Shown here: positions 14,819-26,405 of the stretch, piece after piece
How the letters are laid out: each line of letters begins with the position of its first letter
How positions within the stretch are numbered: the first letter of the stretch is position 1
DNA from: Lingula anatina
Taxonomy: Eukaryota; Brachiopoda; Lingulata; Lingulida; Lingulidae
Reading direction: 5' to 3'
Length of the DNA stretch: 64,000 nucleotides
Assembly: GCF_001039355.2 (NCBI RefSeq)
Contig: NW_019774180.1
Location: forward strand, 698,315-762,314
Position numbers and translations under genes: made by a program
The notes under the pieces: generated by a model
What the model was told of the DNA's origin: nothing
Seen by the model: only the letters and a program-made list of their open reading frames with translations
The model's database searches: none

Positions 14819-17800
14819 ATGCCGTTCGGTTTTACCTCCAAACATTTAGCCAAGAGGGCGGTACGAAACTGGTACGTATCGTGAACAAATATAACCAAAT
14901 GACCTGCCTAATGATCATGGTATTAAGGTGTTTTGCTTAGCATCCACTAAAGGAACTGTTCAATATTTTCACGATCTTGCTGAATCCTAGCTGAATCCAA
15001 CGAGGGACCTAACTCTTGCCGAATCCAATGTATCTAGAACAGTAAAACTTATGGGTTTTCATATGGCCCATCAAATCTGCTGATTTGAAAAACACTAATG
15101 AAGCAATGATTTTAAGTATAAAGGTTTTTTTGTGGTGAGCGGCATAGCATTAATTTTACCGAAAATTTAAATTGTCACGTTGGCCCAACGCTTGACTGTC
15201 ACCTTGATTGGTAAGTAAACGAGCGTCGTATGCTTAATTAAAAACCGACCTTAGACTGCCATACAAGTCTATCATATCGCAATAGACCCGTGATCAACAT
15301 CATTGAACGCAAAATGAATGACGCTAAATCCCCTACCCCCCCCCCCCCCCAAACCAACAGAGACAGTAATTCAAGGTAAGCTTGTGAAACAGAATCACCC
15401 TAAACGGACAATAATAACAATCCAAATAAAATAGAACCAGACATCTCAGCAGTCTCAAACTTGGTGAAACTAAGACGAATCTTTAAAGGTACATCCCCTT
15501 CTTTGTTTATAAATCTGATATATGAATACAGAATCAGTCCTAAATGCCTATGTCCAGCTGTACAGTCCCAAGAGGCCATACTTAACCCTGTAATGCCAGA
15601 CTTGACATAGGCTTAGGGGTTCAAACCGGACGTCTATTGACCTCTGTTAAAAAAAAAAAAAAAAAGTGGCATGGTTGCTTTTTCATAAACCCAGTTTCAT
15701 ATGACCCCTGAGGCAGAGCCTATGCCATGTACGCCATTACAGGGTTATGCATTGGTTGCCCCCAACAGTAACAACACCCACATTAGTAGTAGTGTTACTA
15801 ACCTGAATAGTGCTAGTTATATCTACAAACTGGGATTTTATATTTATTTATTTATTTATTTTTGATCAGGGGTATCTATCATTTACCAGTAATATGTATG
15901 TGAAAGATGACTAGTTATGATTATTACTGATTTTAATCACTTAAAGATGACAGGAGGATAGGCTGTTGTTCTGAAACCATGCTAGTTGACTGCAAGCAAA
16001 CTTGTACACTAGATTCTTTTTTAGAAATGTTCTTTTTTTTTCAAGCAAAGGACAATCCATATTAGATATTATTTATCTTTCCACAAGAAAATGGATTTCG
16101 ATTTGTAATGTATAAGTGCTCAGCACTGTGACATTTCGTGATGGATCAATGTTATTGCTACAGATCAATGTTACAGATGGATCAATGTTATTGCTACAGA
16201 TCAATGTTACAGATGGATCGGTGTTATTGCTACAGATTCCCTTATTGCCTACTTGTACTATGATTTTCCATCTGTAATTACACATCATCTTTCAAACAAA
16301 ACAAAACAACAACAACAACATAAAAAAATTTAATAAAGATATTTCAAAACTCAAAAAGTATTTCAAAACTCATCTTTTACATTTCTAATGAATACAATAA
16401 TGAAATATTTCATCCCAATTCTCTAACAGAGCAGGTAACTTTTTAATGTTAAAGTTCAGTAATAAAAAACTTGTCTATCTTTTTTTCTGTCTGCAGTGTC
16501 TATGTCACTATCCCTCAAAAACTGAGAAATATTTTTTGAAATCTTAAAGTCAGAAGTTTAGGCTTGCATCTATCAATAGTCTTGCCAAATTTGAACTTTG
16601 TTTGTGTGAAACACGGTTATAGATTTTGTAAAATACAATTTTAAAGAGCTAAAATCTGTAATGCAAGACAAATGCCATGAAATGCCCCAATGTGCAGTAG
16701 ACACCTAGAGATGAACTTACCTGTAGTTGTTCCACAAAATATTGTTAAGTTAAAGTCATAATAACTCTTCGTTTTGGCCAAAAATACGATTTTCCTGGAA
16801 AAAACGGCAATTTTCCCGTACTTACCAATGGTCAACGACCCCATTCCTGCATTCAAAGTTAATCCAGGGTTTTTTTCCTAAACGTATGGTTTTTTGTTAA
16901 AATCTCTTAAGAGATTTTAACTGACGGAGCCCTCTCGTATCGAGCGATAGTTTCTAGTGACCTACTTAAAACCGCGGGAAAAGCAGACAACAACACTATA
17001 TAACAATATTATAAGATTCATAAGATATATTCGTCTTTTTTGCTCAAAATGCATTTATATCTACAATGTGTGCAATTCTGGGCTTTTCGTTATCCGACGC
17101 ACTGTAAAAAACTCGCAACTTACGTCTGAGGGTTTCCCGCCATGTTATTTTGGTCTCGAATGAACGCGAGAATCCGCGTGACACCATTACGTCATTAGCA
17201 ACGGATGCACTTGTCGACCGCGAAGAAAGCATCGAAAGCCCAAGTGACAAGCACAGATTTTAGTTTTACTACAATAACAGTCGTTTTAGTGGGAAAATGC
17301 AACAGAATATATTTCCAGGCGTTGTTTACAATGTATTTCTTGCGGAATTTTGAATCTCAAAGGAAGAGTTATTATTGCTTTAACAAAAACTGGGTATCAT
17401 GTTGATTCTTCCCTTTGATATGTACAAATGCTGTCACAAGAAAATTCCCAAAATCAATGAAAAGTGATGAATTTCAAAGCATTGAAGTGACTTGGAACTA
17501 GTTATATTTTCATGATATTATGATTTAATATTCACTAGTTCCTATTGTATTATTGGTTAGGTCATATCAGAGTGAATATGTATTCATCCAAGAGCATGTG
17601 CAATAAAGTGATTGATTGTACTAGATAGATTGAAGAGTCCTTGTTATATCAGTGGCTGTTGGGTCTGATAGCTCATTATTGCTCTAAATCCATTTCAGGT
17701 CAGGTTCAATAGCAGGCTATGGCTTTGCAACCACACTATTTATCGTATGGTTGTCAGATTGGAAAGTCATCTGGGAGAAGGTTCCATATTATAACAAGAA

Positions 17801-17825
17801 ATTTGAAGAGAGCTCTGCTAGTTAG
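14819..17825 (+). CDS. UQCR11: Cytochrome b-c1 complex subunit 10 (UQCR11, 6.4 kDa complex III subunit), 2 exons
   Basis: A small single-pass subunit of mitochondrial complex III. Exon 1 is 14819-14871 and exon 2 is 17699-17825. The donor (TG|GTACGT) and acceptor (TTTCAG|G) are in matching phase 2 and complete a Trp codon. The 59-residue product begins MPFGFTSKHLAKRAVRNW. It continues with a hydrophobic helix (about 22-36) and ends with SDWKVIWEKVPYYNKKFEE. This matches the conserved DWR..L..VPY..GKF end of the family. The spacing from NW to DW is 19 residues, as in human UQCR11, which has 56 residues. Exon 2 is firm. Exon 1 rests on phase, alignment and the promoter motifs just upstream. The 2.8 kb intron holds several repeats and a CpG-rich stretch. 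AATAAA signals follow at about 18018 and 18468. Confidence 0.8.
15332..15353. repeat. Poly(C) run in UQCR11 intron
   Basis: A run of C residues, including more than a dozen uninterrupted, in the UQCR11 intron. Confidence 0.8.
15583..15747. repeat. Fold-back (MITE-like) inverted repeat
   Basis: The outer arms TAACCCTGTAATG (15583-15595) and its complement (15735-15747) are perfect. Further inside, CATAGGCT pairs with AGCCTATG and AGGGGT pairs with ACCCCT, in nested order. The loop contains an A-run. No clean target duplication is visible, so its origin as a transposon is only likely. Confidence 0.55.
16140..16237. repeat. 36-bp tandem repeat
   Basis: About 2.7 copies of a 36-bp unit made of GATGGATCAATGTTATTGCT and ACAGATCAATGTTACA. 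The last copy is slightly diverged (GATCGGTG). Confidence 0.9.
16896..16921. repeat. 26-bp perfect palindrome
   Basis: GTTAAAATCTCTT is followed immediately by its exact reverse complement, with no spacer and TTAA at the centre. It lies in the UQCR11 intron. Confidence 0.95.
17090..17240. promoter_or_regulatory. CpG-rich stretch with CRE-like site inside the UQCR11 intron
   Basis: CpG density rises well above the surroundings (CGCGAG, CCGCGTG, GTCGACCGCG). ATTACGTCAT at 17186-17195 matches an ATF/CREB site, and CCGCCATGTT resembles a YY1 site. It could be an alternative promoter for UQCR11 or for an unseen transcript. No coding first exon was found here. Confidence 0.3.
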
Positions 17826-18980
17826 TTATGACTGTAGTATTATAGTGACAAGGGTAAGTAGCTGGGGATAAGTGGAGGGATTTCATTAATTTTGATCAGT
17901 TTTACAAAATAGTGTACTTCTCTCGTGAATTTGATGAATGTTAGAATTAACTTAGATTTATTAAGTATGTAATTAATAAATTGATAAGTATTATATTATC
18001 TGTAATGTGCTATGCAAATAAATCATGAAGTCCTTGATGTTTAAAGCATATCGTATATGAAGCATATCATATATAAAGTCAGCTCACATTAACCTACTGT
18101 TACATGTGATTTATTTTCCTTTATAGGTTGACTTTTTACAGTGGTTGTTTTAGAAGCACTAACACTTAGGATAGAAGAAATGTTTCACCAGACTGATTTT
18201 TGGCCATTCAACCCAACTAGCCATACAGTTCAACAAGGATGTAAATGGGACTTCAAATCTACTTTTGTTTGTGAAAATAACTTCAAATACATCTACTTGT
18301 ACAGAGGATAGAGCATCATTGCTGGTTTCAGGTTGAAATAATAATAGTAATATTAACTTGGGAGGATAGTACAAACTTGCCAAGATTTTGGTTGACAGTA
18401 ACAGTTGCCAGATGATCAGACATTAATCTGGAGTAAAAAGTCTGATAGTTATGTTGTGTTTCAGTGAATAAATAAAATTGAAAAAAAAAAACAAACAAAC
18501 ATGGTTTTCAGCTTTGAAGATTTCTATTTATATATTCAATCATGTTTCGTTTTTAATTCATTTCTTTACTCACATATTTATATAAGGTATTGGGGGGCAA
18601 CCGCACACCTCGGGTAGAGGCTACAATAACCACACCTGTATCCTCATACCCAAGGAAAGTTGCCCTGTGATACACTAAAATGTAGAAGTGCAACTAGATG
18701 TTGGGTTAATCTGTTTGAAGAGTGGTTGCAACTTTGAGATAAAACTGTTGCTAATATTTTTTGTGCACTTTTAGTCAGAAATGTTGTCATAACTAACCCA
18801 TACAGGTTTTTAAGTGGAGCTTGTCACTTTAATTTGATAGTTTGAAATCTTGTTGCCATTTGGGTGGCTTTGAGCATCAAATTTAGCAAAATCTTTTGCA
18901 ATACCTTATTATTTCGAAACGTTTATTGTTTTAAAGGGGAAAAAGTTATATTCATCAGACTTTGTATAAAATTTCCTATA
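17826..18980. other. Region 3' of UQCR11
   Basis: No gene is recognised. A clear AATAAA followed by an A-run at about 18468-18490 may be the distal poly(A) site of UQCR11. Confidence 0.4.
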
Positions 18981-18982
18981 TA

Positions 18983-19839
18983 TACTGAACAAAAATATAA
19001 ACGCACGAAACTAAAATGGTCAGTTGAAATGGATAATTATGAAATATGCCCAGGTTGATGGTTTATTTGTGAACTGATGAATTTGTTTTGATCAATTATA
19101 GTGGTCTGGTTTCACTTGGCCGCTCCCCGTGAGTATACTCAAAGGTTCAGTTTTTACACCCATAAGACTAATGGAGCATGACGGAGTAGAGGTCAATTTG
19201 CAAGACCAATACTCGGACACTCTCTACCGTCTAGGCAATAAAAGGACACACCAAAATGTGTATTTCTGTCACTTGTCAACATGCCACAGATGTCTGGAAC
19301 CATGAGGGAGCATGCCGTCAGCATGCTCAATGCTGGCTTGTCAGTAACAGAAGTTGCAGCATGCCTGAATGGGCAATCATTCCACTGTCAGCCGTCTTGG
19401 GACACGCTTCAGAGACACTGGTAGCATAAGGAACCACCCTCATGCACCATGTCGCCAAACAAACACCTGTGGAATGTTCTGGATCAGAGTTTTCAGCCAT
19501 CATGTTCCAGCTCTCGAAAATGTTCGCCAACTGCAAGAAGCACTCCAGGAGGAATGGGATAATATCCCTTAGGCCTCTATTGACAACTTAGTGATGTCCA
19601 TGCGCCGCTAGTGTACTGCTCTGCACAAATTTAATGGTGTCTGTGAACTCAGGATGTTGACCCCCATGGTGTATTTGATGCCCTAACTCTTGGACTATGC
19701 ATTTAAACTTCCCCTAATGCTCTCAAAGTGATGTCTATTTGTCGAGAAAAATATGCTGTTATTTTTGGCTATATACTCTAGTTCCATATATGAAAATAAA
19801 TCTACATATTCTTTCGTGCGTTTATATTTTTGTTCAGTA
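18983..19839 (+). mobile_element. Tc1/mariner-type non-autonomous transposon, copy A
   Basis: 857 bp with terminal inverted repeats of about 28 bp starting TACTGAACAAAAATATAAAC, flanked by TA target duplications (18981-18982 and 19840-19841). Inside, from about 19280, a frame starts MPQMSGTMR and encodes the N-terminal helix-turn-helix of a Tc1-like transposase. It would then join C-terminal sequence (ALQEEWDNIP), but a one-base insertion near 19371 breaks it. The central catalytic DDE part is missing. It is nearly identical to copy B at 50542. Confidence 0.9.
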
Positions 19840-19841
19840 TA

Positions 19842-21059
19842 CTTCTTGTCGTCCTCGGCTCAGTGGCGCAACTGTTTCGCCTCTGAATTCTGAAGATTAC
19901 TTCTAAGTTTGAGAGCACCGTCAGGGAGGGGTGGGTTTCGCCCCTGCACCAAACAAGTCGAACAACCAGTCAGTTCACGAATCACATCGTTTTTATTTAA
20001 ATTTACATGGAAACGTGTTCCAGTTGTCTCATGATATCTTTGTTCATTACAAAGTGCTATATATACACAATAAATAAAAAAAAGCATTGAACTTTGCGGT
20101 TATTTTGGTCAAGTAAGTTTCCGAAGATTTGTAGGTTGAAAAGTCTGACGAACCGGGATAGCCAAAAGAGATGTAAATAACAAAATAAATGAAATATCGC
20201 AGCTTACACGTATGTACAAACTCAAAATAAAAAACCCTTGTCATGATAATAGTACTTTAAAAGATTTTTAGATGCATATAAAAATATCAAGCTTCATATA
20301 GGCAGACTATACTTTGACAGGGAATATGCACAGGTGGAACCAGAGTATTTTTACGTCCTTGATTTCCTGTAATAAGCGTATACATTTACAAATACTTGTC
20401 AAGAAATATTCTGCTTGATTTTTAGCTTTAAATAATGAGCCTTCTGATATACCATGTAGGCCTGTCATTTTATCAGACCGACAGAAGTTGCCCATAGTGT
20501 AGGTGGACCAGGAAACGGGGTTAGTGACGGAAGAAGAATAACAAAAAACAACGATCACCTCCCCCGTCCGCCCATTTTATGCTATTTAAAATGAATAGAC
20601 CAGTTTGTTTATCATGTTATCAGCAATTATTTATAATTGAAAATGTGCTGAATACCGATCAGTTAAAACAGTTATATACACATGATCATTCCATGCATCT
20701 GTCACTAGGAATACACTGGTGGACTTTGGCCTTTATTATCATTCCTGGACCGGGGGACGGATATCAATAAAAGCAATTAATCGTTCTCATAATAGTTAGG
20801 TGTTATGGTCGAAGCACACCGGACATTTTACCCATTGAAAACATCCTGGTCTTAATACAGACATTTGAACCTTGAATGATCAACGTGGAACCAAGATCCG
20901 AAGTATGTTCGATTTATGTTCTCACAACCCTGCGTTATATTTATGCATTCACGAAGGACATTTGCTCAAAGATGGCAGCATCTTTGTCAACAAGCCTCAG
21001 TGAGACGTTTGCTTACTTTCAATACTGATATTTGCATGTAAGTGGAATGGATCATTCTG
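19842..21059. other. Region 3' of the aquaglyceroporin gene
   Basis: No gene is recognised. A minus-strand AATAAA at 20737-20732 is a likely poly(A) signal for the aquaglyceroporin. A tRNA-like segment is listed separately. Confidence 0.45.
19850..19925 (+). repeat. Possible degenerate tRNA-derived (SINE-like) segment
   Basis: GTCCTCGGCTCAGTGGCGCA contains a perfect RNA polymerase III A box (TGGCGCAACTG). A weak B box (GTTTGAGAGC, two mismatches) lies about 45 bp later. The segment abuts the right end of the Tc1-type copy. It does not fold as an intact tRNA. Confidence 0.25.
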
Positions 21060-24000
21060 CTAGAGTCTTTCTCCTGGATCTGGCAGAGACATGTCCATTT
21101 CTGAAAAATCAAAAGAATAATTTCCAGGCCAAGAATAATTTGGATAAGTAGTCTTCCCTTTAACAGTGCCTTAATACATTTATCAACTGCATTGAATGTC
21201 ACCGGCAAAATCCCTTTTCATTAATTGAATTAATGCCATTTTCCTATATGTGCAAATTTTTGCCTCTAAAATTTCTGTACCAACGCCCTCTCAGGTTTTG
21301 TTGACCGCACTTGCAGATATCGAGGGCTCATTGCTGTCACAACTATTTTAGTGAATATGTGAACGGTGGGCCAAACCTGTAGCAGAACACCTTACCTATT
21401 CCACCGTTCTCAAACCCCCTAGAAGGCTCAATCATAATGTTGTTCTCTTCAGGCAGATCGTAGTCTTCAGGCCAATGTAATCCCACGAAAATCTGGTAAA
21501 TAAATGCTCCCAGTAAGGCGCCAACATGAGGCCCAATTATTGGTACCCAAAACCAGTTGTATTCTCTAAAACTGCAAAGAAAAAATTTATAATTTGCAAT
21601 CAACTCTATACGACATACAACATAAAATATTCCGAAGGCATATACGAATCATTCATCGCGATTTATATAGTAACGTGTTGTTTTCTTGTCTTAACGCAAA
21701 CGCCCAATTGTTGCTCTTAATTACCTTAAAGTACGTGTACCTCTGTTACTTTCGTATAATATTGATATTTTCATTTAAAATTTCTAACGTGTACGTAAAC
21801 CATGCCGCAGGAGTAAGAAATGCACAAGTGGGCTTGATTCGCACTTCATCATCCTTTAATCGAATCTTATCACCAAGAGGTTCCCAAGCACGATGTTATC
21901 AATCTCATTCTAGGACTGGAGCGATCGTTTTATTTGAAGGGTTTGATGCATTGTGATACATTGAGATGCAACATCCGTCCTATCATCAACTAACTTAGTT
22001 GACCCAAAGTTTCAGAATTTGTTGGGTACTCTCATCTAAAGCTATTCGGGAGGCCAAAATGGGTTCAGTTAAACTCTGAATCTCAGAGTGACTTTCTCAT
22101 GCATCAAAAAGATTTTCCTTCAAATATCAGCTGTTAGTTCAATGGCAACTGATTCGAATAAACGCGTATTTTAGTTGTAATTCCAACATTGAAATTTTCA
22201 CTACGATAGCAAATTAGACTTTGCACAATACTTGATCGGACTTACGTCGTTTTAAGTAGACATATGGGGCCTTATTTGCCACTAAGTACAATGTAATACC
22301 ATAATCGAATGTGAAATGAGCACTGGCAGATTCATTTTTTTTTTTTTTTTTTTTTTGCTCGGGAGAAGTAGATAACATTTGCTCCAATTCACTCGACCAA
22401 TGAGAAAAAACAGACGAGGACAAATATAATGCGATATGTAGGGCACAAGTGTGTAAACATTTCTTGGTTTTGTATCGTTTCGCATGTCATACTTTTTGGG
22501 ATGGGGATAATTGCGAACCTCGGAAGCTAAGGGATACAGGATCTACTGTGTTCCCCGCCAATGGTAAGAGAAAAAGTTTTTAAAATAATCTTTGCGCATG
22601 TTGGACCCTCTTTGAACACAAATAACTTAGTCCGCCTTGATTCGTCTCTGATTAAACAAAATCTGACAGGCTAGCTCTCAAGCTGCAATTCAGAGTCCAT
22701 ATTGGGTGGGTTAAGTTTTAGCCTTTGAAACCGAAGTCGCAGCCAGCGCCGTTTTAACTAAAACCTATCTTTTTGTCTACTACACTAAATATACGTATAT
22801 ATGTTCATTCCAATTACACATCTGAAGCACTTTAGCAAGTCTTTGTTCACTCAAAATCATAACATGCAACTTCTTTTTGTCATGTCCGTTTATTAAATTA
22901 CAAAACAGGTGACTCTAATAAAACCATCTACCTCAGTTATTAGCAAAAATGTTATATTTTTTTTTTTGTTAAAACGAAGCAAGATTGGCCTGACAGTGAC
23001 TAATGCTGCTACACGTTTTACATGTACCTGAATGCTTCCGCTCCCCATCCAGATATCGTTATAAAGATCCTTGGTGCCAAATCTCTGGCCGGGTTTATCG
23101 CGTAACCGCAATTGTAGCCGAATGCTGCGCCTATAGCCAAAACAAGAAGCCCCACCAACAGCGGCACGGCCGGTTTAGGCACTTCCATGTTTCTTCGGTC
23201 GGTAATGGCGAGGATACAGCTTAACAGTAAGGCCGTACCAAACACCTGTGGAATATCAAAAGTTAGCCCAGGATGTTCTCTGACTGGATTTAGAGTTTTG
23301 ACTTTCCAGTCACCGTTTTTATACAATGAATCAAAGAGTTAAAAAAAACATGGATTACTCTTGCTATTTTTATCAAGTACCAACCGAGGACCTTGATAGT
23401 TGGCAGCCTTCTCATTTACAATTCACATAAGGAATTTAGAAAATTTCTTCAGATGCGTAAACCATTTAGTTACTGCGTAAGTTTTCATCAAATTACAGCT
23501 TCCATATATAGCAAACATATTAACAGATAGAGACGATGGAATATTTTTCAGGTAACAATAAAGATATACATTACTTAAGGAGCATGGCATGACATTTCGA
23601 CGTTATTTTCAAAAGGCTGCGTGTATTTCACCTGGTCTATGAACCCAGTAATAGTAGTAACTTCAGGCTGGGGAAAAGTGCACCATATCCCTGCAGTGGC
23701 TTTACTGCCCGTCACTTTACGCACACCACCATCAAATTCTGTCAGTGCGTCTGTAAAAGAGAGTAATATTTTTATTGCTCCTAATTTCTCAGTCATTTCT
23801 TTTCTTATTCAATAAATAGACAAATTTAAAGGTTAATGAATGAATGAATAAATAATATGAAAATCGCAGATTTTATAAATCTTAAGTCTTTAAGTGCATG
23901 TATTGAGGAAATAGTCACTGACAACAAATTGATCACAGACTTCCCTTTCCTTTATCTTCCTACCTAAATACACTGCGTACACACAGGCAGACCCTAGGAA

Positions 24001-26189
24001 TGCCCCCAGATATTGTGCAATGATATAAAAAGGCAGGCGAGACCACTTCAGTCTCCCAAGGACGGCCATAGTAACACTCACAGCGGGGTTTATGTGCCCT
24101 CCTGCAAGATATATTAAATTCATTCTAACATTCCGTATTGTATTTATCTTCAATTTTTATTGACGTACCGTGCAATAAAAATATTTTATAGAAACTTGAC
24201 AGTATTATTAAAACGATGGAAGCATAACCAACATGAAATTATTTGAAACAAGGTTTAGAAAAAAAAAGTTGACAAAAATAACAAAGGCACAGATAAGCTA
24301 GAAAAGCCTTTGTATACGAAACTGCTGTGCTTTGCAATGCCAAGAAGGTAGAAATAAAAAAAAGATAAATATATTTGTCATGGAGAGAGAAAAAGGACGA
24401 AAATGAACGAAAAAAATGACATGCAACGAGCATAACCTGATACTCCTCCGGAAAAGAATACGCCCAAAGCCACACCCAATCCCCAACTCCAGTTCACCGA
24501 GAAAAAGTCGCCAAAGCCATCTTTCCCGAAAACCTTCTGTGCCACTGACCCACAACCGAATACCTAAAAATAACATAGCCAGGTTAAGCATTATGATTAA
24601 CGGAGGGCAACTTTTTCGTGAAATCCTGCCGATCAAGTTTTTTTTTCTTCCAGAGACACAGGGATTTCTGCCAGCTGTTTTGCGTCGGTAACCGTAACGG
24701 ATGATCATATGTCAAGAAAACATTTAAAATACACCCGATTCGCGAGGGGCAAACCTGACAGCATATTTGTTCTGAGAAACGTCTGCGAATACAGTTCAGC
24801 AACTCTATCATCTGTATAACTGTTCAGTGTAAAGGAAGGAAATTTTTAAAGAATCCCATTGTTCAACATTGAAAAACTGGCACGATATGTATTTATTCTA
24901 GAATTACTATGCCATATGGATCTGGCACACACTGTATACCCTTAAGTTTGAAGTTTAGAGCCATATTTGACTGGTACTAATCAGAAAGTTATGTAGGTCA
25001 CTTTTAATCCCTTTAAACTTTGCAAATCTCTAATTTCCAATATCTGTCCAGAAATAACCTTGAAATTGATACATATGAAGGCATACGACCACGGTGTACA
25101 TTGTACAGCCGACTGTAAGCAATATATTTTTATTTAACATTGATAAGGTAACATATACAAGATAATGATGTGTGTACTTCATCTAAAAATGATGACAGAG
25201 CAAATAGTTCATACGAAGATTGTGGTAAATGTTGAATGCAGCACTGTTTCACATTTCCAAAGATAAGCCCAGAAACTTCACAAATACAAGGATTACTAGC
25301 GTAAAAAGCTACCTAAGCGTGCCTAGTCCAAAATGCGTGGACTTGACTGACGCGCCCTACTTATTAACATCTGCCCAAACTATGTTTGGTGCGTGTTTTA
25401 GATCAGAGGAAGCAACTGCTTAGTTCGAGGAGCCGGTGACTCCCTTACATCTCCTTAGGGGTGCAGAAGCTAAGATAAAAGAGCCTAGGCAAACAAGATT
25501 GTGTGGATTAGGGATGGTTGGGTGATATGTGAAGTACAGCGTCAACCAAAAAGTAGGCTTAGCTTTGCCCTTGTTTTTCGTGTTAAATTATTTCAAACTT
25601 TGGTATTATTAGGCTCTTGCCAGCTGTCCTTGCTCCTGACATGTTTTATAGTCTTTAATCAAAACTGATTTGCAAATATTTACACTCTAATTAAACATCA
25701 ACAATTTTTCAGGTTCTGTGCTCCTGGGCTCCTAATATAACTTTATTTCTTTTTATAGCGCATTTGCCTGTTAATACGGCTGACACCTTGTCAATGTATT
25801 TATTCGATAAGATGGACGAGATAGGTTGAACTCAGCGAGACCTCACGCTATTGCGCTCACATTAAGCTTCTGAAAAACAACCTTCTTGAAAATAAATTAA
25901 TCCGATTTCATACGTAACAAAGTACATTAACATATGCATATGTTATTAGCCGCTGATTAGTTTTTCAAAGGTTTAGTTTATTCATAGAAAAGGCATTAAA
26001 TAGACGAGGAAGATTCGGATACTGAACACAATGACATTTAGCGATATCTTCTAAATTACTTTTGAATGAATAAAAGTTTATTGGCCTACTTACGATAAGT
26101 ATAAACGTGCCCACGAATTCTGCAAGTGCCTCTCTACATGTTTTGTTACTGATATGTAAAGAACGCTTCAGAGCCGATCGCCAGCCCAT
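21060..26189 (-). CDS. Aquaglyceroporin (AQP3/7/9/10 group), 7 exons
   Basis: A plasma-membrane channel for water and glycerol. Minus-strand exons: 26189-26094, 24563-24437, 24101-23964, 23750-23632, 23245-23028, 21571-21396, 21100-21060. The phases agree and the total is 915 nt (304 residues). Both pore motifs are present: GGHINPAV (NPA at 79-81) and GYAINPARD (NPA at 211-213). The Asp after the second NPA arginine (D215) marks the glycerol-conducting branch. The constriction residues would be W59, G199, Y208 and R214, wide as in AQP3 or Glp[11 protein letters not shown] marks the sixth helix. The tail ends [10 protein letters not shown]. The in-frame codon upstream of MGWRSALKR is TTG after a stop, so the ATG at 26189 is the start. 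The last small exon is the least certain part. Confidence 0.93.
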
Positions 26190-26405
26190 TTTCTGTTCTG
26201 CAAAACTTCTGAATCTTGCCCGGGTTTTTTGTTTGCGCAAACAGCCTCCTGTCTAGGTCGAGGAGCAAGGACTTTCCCCCTTATGCTAAAGTCAAATAGT
26301 TATGCTACCAGTTCGTAAAAACAATTGTTTCCTTCCACTAAAAACAAACCGACGTAGAACCGGATAGGTGCTTTCCAACGGGGAAGGTCAGTAAGCACTG
26401 CTGCC
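26190..26405. other. Upstream of the aquaglyceroporin
   Basis: Presumably the promoter and leader of the minus-strand aquaglyceroporin gene. No TATA box is obvious. Confidence 0.35.

Noticed and set aside
24298-24708. 136-codon frame within the aquaglyceroporin gene
   Set aside because: It overlaps exon 2 in another frame and reads through intron on both sides.
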